Counted from the first letter of the stretch, positions 27,163 through 38,501 are shown. The stretch: 64,000 nt of DNA from Aquabacter sp040049275 (GCF_040049275.1 NZ_JBDZDT010000005.1:186001-250000), one strand, 5' to 3'. Numbers and translations are program-made. The notes: generated by a model not told the origin, from the letters alone.

Positions 27163-27343
27163 GGGACCAATCAAATGAAGGGCGACATCCTGTCCCTCCC
27201 TGCCCAATAGGGCAACCCGCTCTGGCGTCGCGCGGCTTTGGCGGATAAGACCCCCACTGTCCGACGCCTTTGCCATATAAGCGGCAGCAGGTTTACCTTG
27301 GGAGCCTCTCCCGCGCCGACGCCGGAGCGAGATCTTGCTTTAT

Positions 27344-28747
27344 ATGTCCACACGCGGCGAGGCGCCGCTCCTGTCCTTTGCGGACGCTCTCCTTGCCGGC
27401 CTTGCCCGCGACGGCGGCCTTTACGTGCCGGAAGAATGGCCGACCTTCTCCCATGAGGAGATCGCGGCGCTGGCGGGAAAATCCTATGCAGAGGTGGCGC
27501 GGCGGGTGATCACCCCGTTCGTCGGCGACGCCATTCCCCAGGCCGCGCTCGATGACATGATCTCCGACGCCTACCAGTGCTTCCGGCATCCCGCGACGAC
27601 GCCCCTGGTGCAGATCGCGCCCAACCGCTTCGTGCTGGAGCTGTTCCACGGCCCGACTTTGGCCTTCAAGGACGTGGCGATGCAGCTGCTCGCCCGGCTG
27701 ATGGACCATGTGCTCTCCCAGCGCGGCGCGCGGGCGACCCTCGTCGGCGCCACCTCGGGCGATACGGGAAGCGCGGCCATCGAGGCCTTCCGCCATTCCG
27801 ATGCGCTGGATGTGTTCATCCTCTATCCGCACAAGCGGGTCTCGGAAGTGCAGCGGCGCCAGATGACCACGGTGGGCGGGCACAATGTCCATGCCATCGC
27901 GGTGGAAGGCACGTTCGACGATTGCCAGGCCCACGTGAAGGCCATGTTCAACCACCACGCCTTCCGCGACCGGATGGCGCTGGCGGGGGTGAACTCCATC
28001 AACTGGACCCGCATCGTCGCCCAGGTGGTCTATTATTTCTATGCAGCCACGGCCTTGGGCGCGCCGGGGCGCGAAGTGTCCTTCGTGGTGCCCACCGGCA
28101 ATTTCGGCGACATCTTCGCCGGCTGGGTGGCGAAGCGCATGGGGCTGCCGGTGCGCGACCTCACCATCGCCACCAATGTGAACGACATCCTCGCCCGCAC
28201 CATCGCCAGCGGCCGCTACGAGGTGAAGGGGGTGCACGCCACCTCCTCGCCCTCCATGGACATCCAGGTCTCCTCCAATTTCGAGCGCCTGCTGTTCGAG
28301 TCCCTGGACCGGGACGCCGAGACCTTGCGCTCGCTCATGGCCTCTCTGGCGCAGTCCGGCTCGTTCACCGTGCCGCGCGACGCCTTCGCCTCCATCGTCG
28401 GTGAATTCTCCGCCGGACGGGCCGACGAGCCGGAAACCGCCGCCATGATCGCCCGCACCTATCGCGAGGCGGATTATGTGGTGGACCCCCACACCGCCGT
28501 CGCACTCGCGGTCGCCGGCAAGGTGGAGCACAATCCGAACGTGCCGCAGGTGGTCCTCTCCACCGCCCATCCCGCGAAGTTCCCCGACGCGGTGGAAGCC
28601 GCCACCGGCAAGCGCCCGGCCTTGCCGGTGCACATGGCCGACCTGATGTCGCGCAAGGAGCGCTTCACCGTATTGCCCAACGACCTGTCCGCCATCGAAG
28701 CCTTCATCTCGGGCCATGCCCGCATCGCATCAGGGGCCGCTGCGTGA
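27344..28747 (+). CDS. thrC: Threonine synthase
   Basis: PLP enzyme converting O-phosphohomoserine to threonine, 467 residues. It starts M-S-T-R-G-E-A-P-L-L-S-F-A-D-A-L-L-A-G, the typical alphaproteobacterial N-terminus, so ATG 27344 is preferred to TTG 27335. The PLP lysine is in F-H-G-P-T-L-A-F-K-D-V-A near residue 109, and the phosphate loop is in S-G-D-T-G-S-A-A near 148. Its stop overlaps the start of the M16 peptidase (GTGA), so thrC, the peptidase and the acetyltransferase form an operon. Confidence 0.96.
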   Translation: MSTRGEAPLLSFADALLAGLARDGGLYVPEEWPTFSHEEIAALAGKSYAEVARRVITPFVGDAIPQAALDDMISDAYQCFRHPATTPLVQIAPNRFVLELFHGPTLAFKDVAMQLLARLMDHVLSQRGARATLVGATSGDTGSAAIEAFRHSDALDVFILYPHKRVSEVQRRQMTTVGGHNVHAIAVEGTFDDCQAHVKAMFNHHAFRDRMALAGVNSINWTRIVAQVVYYFYAATALGAPGREVSFVVPTGNFGDIFAGWVAKRMGLPVRDLTIATNVNDILARTIASGRYEVKGVHATSSPSMDIQVSSNFERLLFESLDRDAETLRSLMASLAQSGSFTVPRDAFASIVGEFSAGRADEPETAAMIARTYREADYVVDPHTAVALAVAGKVEHNPNVPQVVLSTAHPAKFPDAVEAATGKRPALPVHMADLMSRKERFTVLPNDLSAIEAFISGHARIASGAAA

Positions 28748-30009
28748 GCGTTCGGCAGACCACGCTGGAGAACGGCATCACCGTCATCTCCGACGACATG
28801 GCCCATCTCGGCACCGCATCGCTCGGCATCTGGGTGGGGGCGGGCGCGCGGGACGAGCAGGAGAGCGAGCACGGCATCTCCCACCTGCTGGAGCATATGG
28901 CGTTCAAGGGCACGCGCCGCCGCTCGGCGCGGCGCATCGCCGAGGAGATCGAGCAGGTGGGCGGCGACATCAATGCCGCGACCTCCGTGGAGCAGACCTC
29001 CTACAATGTCCGCGTTCTGGGCGAGGATGTGGGCCTCGGCCTCGACATCCTCTCTGACATTCTCACCGAACCCGCCTTCGCGCCCGAGGAGCTGGCGCGG
29101 GAGAAGAACGTGATCGTGCAGGAGATCGGCGCGGTCATGGACACGCCGGACGATTTGGTGTTCGACCTGTTCCAGGAGGCGGCTTTCCCCGGACAGGCGG
29201 TGGGCCGCTCCATCCTCGGCACGCCCGACACGGTGCGCAGCTTCGACCCGGAGCGGCTCGGCGCCTATCTGGGACGGACCTATCGCGGCCCGCGCATGGT
29301 GGTCTCCGCCGCCGGCGCCGTGGACCACGAACACTTCGTCGCCGAGGCAGCGCAGCGCCTGCGCGCCATCAAGAAGGACGAGAAGCCGCCGGCGCCCGCG
29401 GCCCTCTATAAAGGCGGCATCTCGCTCACCCCGCGCGATACCGAGCAGGTCCACGTGGTGCTGGGCCTGGAGGGCTGCTCCTTCAGGGTGCCGCGCTACC
29501 ATGCGCTCCAGGTGCTCACCAACGTGCTGGGCGGCGGCATGTCCTCGCGCCTGTTCCAGGAGGTGCGGGAGCAGCGCGGCCTCTGCTATTCCATCTACGC
29601 CTTCCACTGGGCCTATGCGGATTCTGGTCTGTTCGGCATCTATGCCGGAACGGACGAAGGCGATGTGGGCGAATTGACCGATGTCATCATCGACCAGCTG
29701 ATGGCGGCAGGCGAAACCGCCACCGAGACCGAAGTTGCCCGCGCCAAGGCGCAGATGAAGGTGGGGCTTCTCGCGGCGCTGGAGAGTTCCGGCGCTCGCG
29801 CCGAGCAGCTGGCGCGCCAGATCCTGGCGTTCGATCGCGTGATCCCTGTGGAGGAGATCGTGGCGAAGGTGGAGGCGGTCACCGTGGAGGACGTGCGGGC
29901 AGCTGCTCGGGATCTCGTGGCCGCCGGCCGGCCCGTTCTGGCGGCCATCGGGCCTGGAAAGGGGCTTGAACCTGCGGCGCGCGTGGTGGAACGTCTTCGG
30001 GTAAGATGA
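28744..30009 (+). CDS. M16-family zinc metallopeptidase (mitochondrial processing peptidase-like)
   Basis: A 421-residue pitrilysin-type peptidase. The inverted zinc motif is H-L-L-E-H near residue 49, with the distal glutamate in E-E-I-E-Q-V-G-G-D-I-N-A-A-T-S-V-E-Q-T; the C-terminal half is the second, inactive M16 fold with the G-G-G-M-S-S-R-L-F-Q-E-V-R-E loop. It begins with GTG overlapping thrC. This thrC-linked single-chain form is common in Alphaproteobacteria and is the closest bacterial relative of the MPP beta subunit. Its natural substrate is unknown. Confidence 0.93.
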   Translation: MSVRQTTLENGITVISDDMAHLGTASLGIWVGAGARDEQESEHGISHLLEHMAFKGTRRRSARRIAEEIEQVGGDINAATSVEQTSYNVRVLGEDVGLGLDILSDILTEPAFAPEELAREKNVIVQEIGAVMDTPDDLVFDLFQEAAFPGQAVGRSILGTPDTVRSFDPERLGAYLGRTYRGPRMVVSAAGAVDHEHFVAEAAQRLRAIKKDEKPPAPAALYKGGISLTPRDTEQVHVVLGLEGCSFRVPRYHALQVLTNVLGGGMSSRLFQEVREQRGLCYSIYAFHWAYADSGLFGIYAGTDEGDVGELTDVIIDQLMAAGETATETEVARAKAQMKVGLLAALESSGARAEQLARQILAFDRVIPVEEIVAKVEAVTVEDVRAAARDLVAAGRPVLAAIGPGKGLEPAARVVERLRVR

Positions 30010-30058
30010 CTTTTCGGCGTACTTGACCTGTCGCCCGCAGCCTTAGACGAGCTTCGGC

Positions 30059-30700
30059 ATGTGGTTCCTGAAGTCGATCCTGTCTCCGGAGGTTCTCCCC
30101 GCCATCGTCGGCGACGGCGTCTATCTGCGCGTGCCGCAGATCAAGGATTACCAGCAATGGCGGGACCTTCGGGAAGAGAGCCGGTCCTTCCTCATGCCGT
30201 GGGAGCCCCTGTGGCCGGCGGATGATCTGACCCGCGGCGCCTTCCGCCGCCGGCTGCGGCGCTACGCCCGCGACATGATGCGGGACGAGGCCTACCCGCT
30301 CTTCATCTTCCGCATCAGTGACGACCAGCTCCTGGGCGGCCTCACCTTGTCCAATGTGCGGCGCGGCATCTGTCAGGCCGCCAGCCTCGGCTATTGGATG
30401 GGCGCGCCCTATGCCGGTCGGGGGCATATGCGGGCTGCGGTCACGGCGCTGCTGCCGGTGGCGTTCGACCAGCTGGGCCTGCACCGCATCGAGGCGGCGT
30501 CGATGACCAACAACATGCCCTCGATCCGCCTGCTGGAGAGCCTCGGCTTCGTGCGCGAGGGCTTTGCGCGCCACTATCTGTGCATCAACGGGATGTGGGA
30601 GGACCACTTCCTGTTCGCGCGGCTGAGCGGGGATGCCGCCGGATTGCGGCCGGACCAGCAGCTGGACCAGACCTCCTCGCCGCCGCTCGCCGCGCAATAA
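30059..30700 (+). CDS. GNAT acetyltransferase, RimJ/RimL type
   Basis: A 213-residue acyl-CoA N-acetyltransferase. Acetyl-CoA is held by the loop M-G-A-P-Y-A-G-R-G-H-M near residue 117, a version of R/Q-x-x-G-x-G/A; the segment L-G-L-H-R-I-E-A and N-M-P-S-I-R-L-L-E-S-L-G-F-V-R-E-G are hallmarks of the RimJ group, which acetylates ribosomal protein N-termini or other small amines. The true substrate is not known. It follows the M16 peptidase by 49 bp and ends the operon. Confidence 0.87.
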   Translation: MWFLKSILSPEVLPAIVGDGVYLRVPQIKDYQQWRDLREESRSFLMPWEPLWPADDLTRGAFRRRLRRYARDMMRDEAYPLFIFRISDDQLLGGLTLSNVRRGICQAASLGYWMGAPYAGRGHMRAAVTALLPVAFDQLGLHRIEAASMTNNMPSIRLLESLGFVREGFARHYLCINGMWEDHFLFARLSGDAAGLRPDQQLDQTSSPPLAAQ

Positions 30701-30703
30701 GCG

Positions 30704-32707
30704 TCAGTTGCCGGCCTTGGTCGGCGCGGGCGGAAGGGCCGTGGGCTTCGCGAGCTGCTCGATGACCGAACGCACCGCCGCTTCGCCGACCCCCTTGTTG
30801 CGCACCGCGTCCAGCAGCGGCTGGGCGGCGCCCGAGCGCTGGATCAGGCTTTTCGGGTCGAGCATCACGTAGGGGCTGCTCCAGGGGCCTTGCACGATGA
30901 AGGGCAGGTCGAACGGCGCTGCCTGACGGTCGCTCGTGCCGCTCCCAGCGGGAAGCAGCACGGCGCGGCCCTGAAGGTCGATGTCTCTGGAGCCGACCGC
31001 AACCTCGCCTTCCAGGGAGAGGAGCACCTGCTTGCCCTCCATGTGCGCCTGCTGTAACGTCGCGATGCCGTCGGCAATGAAGATCTTGGCGCCAAGCTGC
31101 TCAAAAGGCGTGCGACCGCCGCGCAGGTCGCCGCCGCCGGAGAGGGGACGACGCTCGATGCGGCGCATCACCTGGCCGATGTCGATGCCCGCGATGGCGC
31201 CGTTGGACACCCGCAGCGCCACGTTGCCGGAAAGGGACTGGGCGATCTCGTAATAGCTCGCGCCGCTGCCTTCCAGCACGGTCTGGACATCGCCGGAACC
31301 CTCAATCCGGCGGATGCCGAGAAGGTCGCCGAACGTGCGTTCGAGAGAGATGCCCGTCCCGTCCGCCTGAAGACGCATGGTGGTGCCGACCCCATCCTTC
31401 GCCGGGGACAGATCGAGGGAGGCCCGCACATTCCCACCCCAGGCCTGCGCCGTGCCGAGCGCCACCACGAGGCGCCCGGAGCGCAGCACGGCGCTGGTGG
31501 CCACCCGCTCGAAATTGCTGTCCTCGGCCCGCATACGGGCGGCGGACAGGCGCAGGTCGATATCGATCCGGGACAAGGGATGGACGTTCAGCGCGCTACG
31601 GTCCCAGGCGCCGTCGGACGGCTCGGTCATGACGAACCGGCCATAGGGCGTGAGGTCCAGGGCGTCGGCGGCGAACGTGCCCTGGATTTCCGGGCGCTCG
31701 CCGTCCAGCTTGAGGCTCAGCGCGCCTTCACTGCGATTGCCGTCCAACTCCGCGCTCACGGGCGACAGCTGGACGCCGGTGCGGTCAGCGGCAATCTTGG
31801 CCGAGAAAGCGAACCGTCCGAGCCCGCCGGCGGTGGGCGCCGGCAGGCCCACCCAGGCGAGAAGGTCGCGCAGCGAGCTTGCCTCGCCGCTGAAATCGCC
31901 CTGCGCCTTGGCGTTGGGGCCAGCGGACGAGGAGCCCTTGAACCGCATCCAGGAGGTGCCGGAGGTGATGTCCAGCCGGGTGCCGCACGGCTCGCCGGTG
32001 ATAAAGGCCGCGGCATTCGCCAGTTCGAGGTCCGCATCCGCAGTCCGGTCGCGCCACGCAAAGGCGATCTTGGCGACAAGGCTCCCGCCGCCGGCGGAGC
32101 GATCGAGGCGGGCGTTGATGCCGCTGACGAGTTCTTCGGTCAGCCCGTCCGCGTTGCGCACCGCGATGGTGCCGCCCACGAGGCGCAGCTCGGGGCGGTT
32201 CGGCCCCGCCACGAGCCCCACCAGGGCCGGCCCCATGACCAGGGATTTGCCGGTCACCACCAGGGTCGGCCGGTTCAAGGTCACGTCGGCGACTTCCAGG
32301 CGCCCGATCAGCAGCGGCAGCAGGCGCAGCCGCGCCACCACTCCCTCGGCATCCAGCGACTGGTCCCCCGACATGGGGAAGACCACCTTCTCCAGCGTCA
32401 CCGCCGGGGCCGGAAAGAACGAGACGCGCGGCTCCCCGCCAAGGCGCACCTTCTGGCCGGTGGATTGCGCCAACGCTTCCGTCGCCACCTTGCGCACATC
32501 CGCGGTGGGCACGAGAAGCGAGGCAAAGGATATGAGGCAGAGCCCAATGATAGCCAGGACGCCGACCAAAACGGCCGACGCGAACACGGCCCTACGGGCG
32601 TTTGCGCCGAAAATCACCACCAAGACATCCGATTTTTCGGGCCAGGGCAGGGGAAAACGACCGCACAAACTGCGGTGCGATTCCCCCATCCCCCGAGAGC
32701 GGCGCAC
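30704..32707 (-). CDS. AsmA-family periplasmic protein
   Basis: Up to 667 residues: an N-terminal helix (about residues 37-65), then a large beta-rich periplasmic body typical of AsmA/TamB-like lipid-bridge proteins. The AsmA C-terminal region includes G-I-S-L-E-R-T-F-G-D-L-L, G-N-V-A-L-R-V-S-N-G-A-I-A-G-I-D-I-G and the terminal D-L-P-F-I-V-Q-G-P-W. AsmA proteins affect outer-membrane lipid balance. The first 27 or so residues (R-R-S-R-G-M-G-E-S-H) look unlike a membrane protein start, and the true start may lie nearer 32620. It is convergent with the acetyltransferase and divergent from the CoA ligase. Confidence 0.85.
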   Translation of the reverse strand: MRRSRGMGESHRSLCGRFPLPWPEKSDVLVVIFGANARRAVFASAVLVGVLAIIGLCLISFASLLVPTADVRKVATEALAQSTGQKVRLGGEPRVSFFPAPAVTLEKVVFPMSGDQSLDAEGVVARLRLLPLLIGRLEVADVTLNRPTLVVTGKSLVMGPALVGLVAGPNRPELRLVGGTIAVRNADGLTEELVSGINARLDRSAGGGSLVAKIAFAWRDRTADADLELANAAAFITGEPCGTRLDITSGTSWMRFKGSSSAGPNAKAQGDFSGEASSLRDLLAWVGLPAPTAGGLGRFAFSAKIAADRTGVQLSPVSAELDGNRSEGALSLKLDGERPEIQGTFAADALDLTPYGRFVMTEPSDGAWDRSALNVHPLSRIDIDLRLSAARMRAEDSNFERVATSAVLRSGRLVVALGTAQAWGGNVRASLDLSPAKDGVGTTMRLQADGTGISLERTFGDLLGIRRIEGSGDVQTVLEGSGASYYEIAQSLSGNVALRVSNGAIAGIDIGQVMRRIERRPLSGGGDLRGGRTPFEQLGAKIFIADGIATLQQAHMEGKQVLLSLEGEVAVGSRDIDLQGRAVLLPAGSGTSDRQAAPFDLPFIVQGPWSSPYVMLDPKSLIQRSGAAQPLLDAVRNKGVGEAAVRSVIEQLAKPTALPPAPTKAGN

Positions 32708-32855
32708 CTTCTAAGCGGTCTGTGTCGCTTTCAAGGCTATTGAGCCCCCTGACAGCGGATGATCCAGAGGCTATGTCTTGTCCAGAAAGCCTGTGCGTTG
32801 GCTTGCGGTGCGTGGGGCCTTTGCGGTAGGCCCGCCGCAGGTCGGGGAGGGGATA

Positions 32856-34820
<1,965 letters not shown>

Positions 34821-34847
34821 GGCTTTTCAGCGTCGCAACTCCTCGTC

Positions 34848-34874
34848 GTCATCCCCGGACTTGATCCGGGGATC
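34848..34874. repeat. REP-like palindrome, first arm
   Basis: GTCATCCCCGGA-CTTGA-TCCGGGGATC, the same dispersed type as at 5628. It sits 27 bp after the CoA ligase stop and pairs with the inverted copy at 34911. Confidence 0.75.
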
Positions 34875-34910
34875 TTCCGCCATGCTTGGCGCCGCACCCG
34901 TCCTGAGAAA

Positions 34911-34937
34911 GATGCCCGGGTTGAGCCCGGGCATGAC
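34911..34937. repeat. REP-like palindrome, second arm
   Basis: GATGCCCGGG-TTGA-G-CCCGGGCATGAC, oriented opposite to the first arm so that both GTCAT/ATGAC ends point outward, with 36 bp between. This composite arrangement resembles enterobacterial BIME elements. It also separates two convergent genes and may terminate both. Confidence 0.75.
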
Positions 34938-34946
34938 GGATGAAAT

Positions 34947-36659
34947 CTAACCCGATCCCCGGCTGCCCTTGAGGGAGCCCGGCGTCGCCGTCCGCGACAG
35001 CCGGGCCAGAAGGATCACCGGCACCAATCCCACGAGCACGATGAGCAAAGCGGCGATTGCGCCATCCTCATAGGTGCCGCGCGCGGCTTCGCCATAGATG
35101 TGGGTGGCCAGCGTTTCGACGCCCAGCGGACGCAGCAGCAGCGTCGCGGGCAATTCCTTCATCCCGTCCACGAACACCATGAGTCCGGCGGTGGCGAGCG
35201 CGGGACGCAACAAGGGCAGGTGGATGTGCCGCACCGCGCCGCGCTTCGAGCGGCCGAGGCTGCGCGCCGCCATGTCGAGATGCGGGGAGAATTTGGAATA
35301 ACCCGCTTCCAGCCCGCCAATGGGAATGGCGAGGAAGCGGATGGCATAGGCGATGATCAAAGCCGCGCCCGAGCCGGAGATGAGCAGTCCGGTGGACACG
35401 CCCGCGAACTGGCGCATTCCCTGGTCCACCCAATTGTCGAAGCCGGCGAGCGGGGTCAGGAGGCCGATGGCCAGCACCGTTCCGGGAACCGCATAGCCGA
35501 GGCTGCCCATGCGGGCGAGGGCGGATGTGGTGGGCGAGGCGGCGAGGCGCTGCGCCACCGCCGGCACGAAGCCAAGCGCCAGGGCAAGCACCGTTCCGCC
35601 AAGCGCGAGGAGCGCGCTGTTGCGGGCCTCCGCAAGGATGCCCGGCGAGAAGCCGCTGAATTCGATGCGCTGGGCCGCGACCCAGGCAAGATGGGCCACC
35701 GGCACCGTAAAGCCCAGCAGGACCGGCACCAGGCAGAAGGCGAGGGCGGCGAGGCCCGCTCCGCCTTGCAGATGGATGGGCGCCGGCGGGCGGTTGGTGC
35801 CGCCCGCCACATAGCGCGCCCGGCTGCGGGCCGCACGCTCGGCCGCTACCAGAGCCAGCACCAGCGCCAGCATGACGAGGGCCATCTGGGCCGCGCCCGG
35901 CAGGTTCGAACGGTTGACCCAGGTGGCGTAGATGGAGACTGTCAGGGTCCGCATGCCAAGGAATTCGGACGCGCCGATATCGCCCAGCACCTCCAGCAAG
36001 GCCAGTGTCACACCGGCCACGATGGCGGGGCGGGCCATGGGCAAGGCGATGCGCAACGTGGTGCGCAGACGGCTTGCGCCGAGCGTCCGCGCCACATCCA
36101 GCGCCGCCGCGGACTGCACCAGGAAGCTCGCTCGCGCGGAAAGGTAGACATAGGGGTAGAGCACGCAGGACATCACGAAGATGCAGCCGCCAGCCGAGCG
36201 GATATCGGGAAGCTGGAGCCCGCGCGGGCTGGAGATGCCCAGCATCCAGCGCAACGCGCTTTGGATGGGCCCGAGGGGATGGAGCACATCGAGATAGGAA
36301 TAGGCGACGATGTAGCCAGGCAAAGCGAGGGGGAGCAGCAGCGCCCAATCCAGCACGCGCCGGCCGGGAAAATCGCAGGTCGCCACCAGCCACGCGCAGG
36401 GCACCGCCACGGCGGTCGTCAAGATTCCAACGCCCACCAGCAGCAGCAAGGTCTGCGCGATGGCGGTGGGCAGCACGTTCTCAATGAGATGGGGCCACAG
36501 GTCCCCGGAGCCCTCCGCCGCGATGCCGAACAGCGCCAGCACCGGCAGCAGCACGAAAAGGACGACAAGGGCGGACCCGGTAACAAGCAAGGCGCCCCGT
36601 CCTCGCCGCAGAAAGCGGTAGAGGGGCGGGGCGCCTGATTTAAGGGTGAGGTCGGTCAA
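34947..36659 (-). CDS. Iron(III) ABC transporter permease (FbpB/SfuB-like, fused duplicated permease)
   Basis: A 570-residue inner-membrane protein with twelve helices in two homologous halves, the usual plan of ferric-iron permeases. Each half has the ATPase-contacting E-A-A-like loop: D-V-A-R-T-L-G-A-S-R-L near residue 190 and M-A-A-R-S-L-G-R-S-K-R near 465. It begins 7 bp after the substrate-binding gene, so the pair is co-transcribed. No ATPase gene (fbpC) is nearby; the transporter must borrow one from elsewhere. Confidence 0.9.
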   Translation of the reverse strand: MTDLTLKSGAPPLYRFLRRGRGALLVTGSALVVLFVLLPVLALFGIAAEGSGDLWPHLIENVLPTAIAQTLLLLVGVGILTTAVAVPCAWLVATCDFPGRRVLDWALLLPLALPGYIVAYSYLDVLHPLGPIQSALRWMLGISSPRGLQLPDIRSAGGCIFVMSCVLYPYVYLSARASFLVQSAAALDVARTLGASRLRTTLRIALPMARPAIVAGVTLALLEVLGDIGASEFLGMRTLTVSIYATWVNRSNLPGAAQMALVMLALVLALVAAERAARSRARYVAGGTNRPPAPIHLQGGAGLAALAFCLVPVLLGFTVPVAHLAWVAAQRIEFSGFSPGILAEARNSALLALGGTVLALALGFVPAVAQRLAASPTTSALARMGSLGYAVPGTVLAIGLLTPLAGFDNWVDQGMRQFAGVSTGLLISGSGAALIIAYAIRFLAIPIGGLEAGYSKFSPHLDMAARSLGRSKRGAVRHIHLPLLRPALATAGLMVFVDGMKELPATLLLRPLGVETLATHIYGEAARGTYEDGAIAALLIVLVGLVPVILLARLSRTATPGSLKGSRGSG

Positions 36660-36666
36660 CGCTGGC

Positions 36667-37710
36667 TCAGCTGTCGAAGCCCACGCGGTCGATCAACTCG
36701 CTCGCCTTCTTGCGGGCCTTGGCGATCTCCACCAGCGAGATGGGATCCACCTTCAACGGGCCGAGCGCTGCGATGGCAGGATCCACCGCCGCGCCGGCGA
36801 GCACCGGATATTCGAAGTTCGCCTGGGCGTAGATGGCCTGCATGGCCGGCGAGACGGCGAATTCCAGAAGCTTGACTGCATTGTCCTTGTTGGGCGCGTT
36901 CTTGGCGACCGCGGCGCCAGTGACGTTCACATGGGTGCCGCCGCCTTCGAACACGGGCAGGAGCACATTGATGCCCTCTCCCCACTTCTGCTGGTCGGGG
37001 CCGCCCTTGCCGATGCGCATGAGCGCCACATAATAGGAATTGCCCACCGCGAGGTCGCAGATGCCGCCGAGGATGTCGCGGGCGCCTTCACGGTCGCCGC
37101 CGGTGGCCTTGCGGGCGAGATTGGCCTTCACGCCGCGCAACCACGCCTCGGTCTTCGCCTCGCCGTGATGCACGAGATAGGCGGCGGTGAGGCCGACATT
37201 ATAGGGGTGCTGGCCTGAGCGGATGCAGATCTTGCCCTTCCACTTGGGGTCCGCCAGCTCCTCATAGGTGAAGGAAGAGAGCTTCTGGTCCTTGTCCGCA
37301 TAGACGAGACGGGCGCGCAGCGAGAGGGAATACCAGTTGCCGGCCGGGTCGCGCAGGTTTGCGGGCACGGCGGCCGTGAGAGTGGGGGTCTGGACCGGCT
37401 GGGTGACGCCGGCATCCACCACGTCCAGAAGGTTGCCCACGTCCACCGTCATGAGGAGGTCGGCCGGGGAAGCGGCGCCTTCCGCCTTCACGCGCTCGGC
37501 GAGACCGTCCTTCACGAACACGCTGTTGACGGTGATACCCGTGGCCTTGGTGAAGGCTTCGAAGAGCGGCGCTGCAAGGCCGGGCTCGCGGGTGGTGTAG
37601 ACGTTGACCACGCCCTGGGCCGAGGCCGCGCCGCTGGCGAGGACGGCGGAAGAGAGGGCCGCGAGGAACACGCGGCGGAGCGGGGATTTGGTGGACGATG
37701 TCCCGGACAT
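36667..37710 (-). CDS. Fe(3+) ABC transporter substrate-binding protein
   Basis: A periplasmic ferric-ion binding protein of the FbpA/AfuA/FutA group, 347 residues. ATG 37710 follows a perfect GGAGG, and the N-terminus is a signal peptide ending A-S-A-Q-G; the frame is open 16 more codons but without a ribosome site. The mature start V-N-V-Y-T-T-R-E-P, the I-R-S-G-Q-H-P-Y-N-V segment and the paired tyrosines in G-N-S-Y-Y-V-A-L are family marks, the tyrosines being iron ligands. An Irr-type palindrome lies 104 bp upstream. Confidence 0.9.
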   Translation of the reverse strand: MSGTSSTKSPLRRVFLAALSSAVLASGAASAQGVVNVYTTREPGLAAPLFEAFTKATGITVNSVFVKDGLAERVKAEGAASPADLLMTVDVGNLLDVVDAGVTQPVQTPTLTAAVPANLRDPAGNWYSLSLRARLVYADKDQKLSSFTYEELADPKWKGKICIRSGQHPYNVGLTAAYLVHHGEAKTEAWLRGVKANLARKATGGDREGARDILGGICDLAVGNSYYVALMRIGKGGPDQQKWGEGINVLLPVFEGGGTHVNVTGAAVAKNAPNKDNAVKLLEFAVSPAMQAIYAQANFEYPVLAGAAVDPAIAALGPLKVDPISLVEIAKARKKASELIDRVGFDS

Positions 37711-37813
37711 GGATTCCTCCTCGGAGGCCGCCATTCGGTGTGGCCTCGCTGTCCGCATCGCGTAGCGTCAGGCGACGCGCGCCGTCAACGAAAGAGCGCG
37801 TGATCCCAATAGG

Positions 37814-37828
37814 TTAGAGAATATCTAA
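37814..37828. promoter_or_regulatory. Irr-type iron control element upstream of the ferric-iron transporter
   Basis: TTAGA-GAATA-TCTAA, a perfect 15-bp palindrome fitting the ICE form (TTTAGAA-N3-TTCTAAA) bound by Irr in rhizobia. Two related sites precede bfr and bfd. Confidence 0.65.
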
Positions 37829-37854
37829 AAAGGCTAACTACTAAGGGAGCCAAA

Positions 37855-37882
37855 CAAAAAGCCCGGCGCGATGGCCGGGCTT
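37855..37882 (-). terminator. bfr intrinsic terminator
   Basis: A 9-bp stem (37859-37867 with 37874-37882) followed on the minus strand by five U's, 25 bp after the bfr stop. Confidence 0.85.
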
Positions 37883-37906
37883 CCGTAAAGACATAAAAGA
37901 TAAGGA

Positions 37907-38389
37907 TCAATCGGACTCGAGTTCACCGATATGATGCTGTGCGTAAAGCTGGACGCCGAGGCGCTCGACGAGGCCGAGCTGCGTCTCCAGGAAGTCGATA
38001 TGACCTTCCTCGTCCGTCATCAGCTCTTCGAAGAGGTCACGGCTCGGGAAATCCTTCACCGAGTGGCAGTAGGCGGCGGCCTCTTGATAGAGCGCACGGG
38101 CCTCCTGCTCGGCGGCGAGGTCTGCCTCCAGAATCTCTTTCATGTCCTGGCCGATGCGCAGGGGATCGAGCACCTGCAGGTTCGGAAAGCCGTCCAGGAA
38201 CAGGATGCGGTCCACGAACTTGTCAGCGTGCACCATCTCTTCGATGGATTCGGCGCGCCACTTTTTGGCGAGGTTCTTAAAGCCCCAATTGTCCAGCATG
38301 CGGTAATGCAGCCAGTACTGATTGATGGCGGTCAATTCCGACCGAAGACCCCGATTGAGATATTCGATGACCTTGGAATCGCCCTTCAT
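37907..38389 (-). CDS. bfr: Bacterioferritin
   Basis: A 160-residue haem-containing iron-storage protein forming 24-mers. It keeps the ferroxidase ligands Glu18, Glu51, His54 and the later E-x-x-H pair (E-E-G-H-I-D near residue 130), plus the haem-ligand Met52 in E-E-M-V-H-A-D-K-F-V-D-R-I. The start ATG 38389 gives the standard M-K-G-D-S-K-V-I. The gene is next to bfd, whose product reduces the core haem to release iron, and has an Irr-type box 55 bp upstream. Confidence 0.97.
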   Translation of the reverse strand: MKGDSKVIEYLNRGLRSELTAINQYWLHYRMLDNWGFKNLAKKWRAESIEEMVHADKFVDRILFLDGFPNLQVLDPLRIGQDMKEILEADLAAEQEARALYQEAAAYCHSVKDFPSRDLFEELMTDEEGHIDFLETQLGLVERLGVQLYAQHHIGELESD

Positions 38390-38443
38390 AATCGCCGCTC
38401 CTCTCCCTGCGCCGCAGGGGCGCCCGCTACTCTTGAATCATAG

Positions 38444-38458
38444 TTAGAGGAATTCTAA
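38444..38458. promoter_or_regulatory. Irr-type iron control element upstream of bfr
   Basis: TTAGA-GGAAT-TCTAA; on the minus strand it reads TTTAGAATTCCTCTAAC, close to TTTAGAA-N3-TTCTAAA. Irr normally represses bfr when iron is scarce. Confidence 0.7.
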
Positions 38459-38501
38459 ACTAAAGGCAACCATCGCCAGCCCATGCAGGCACACCGCCCG
38501 C

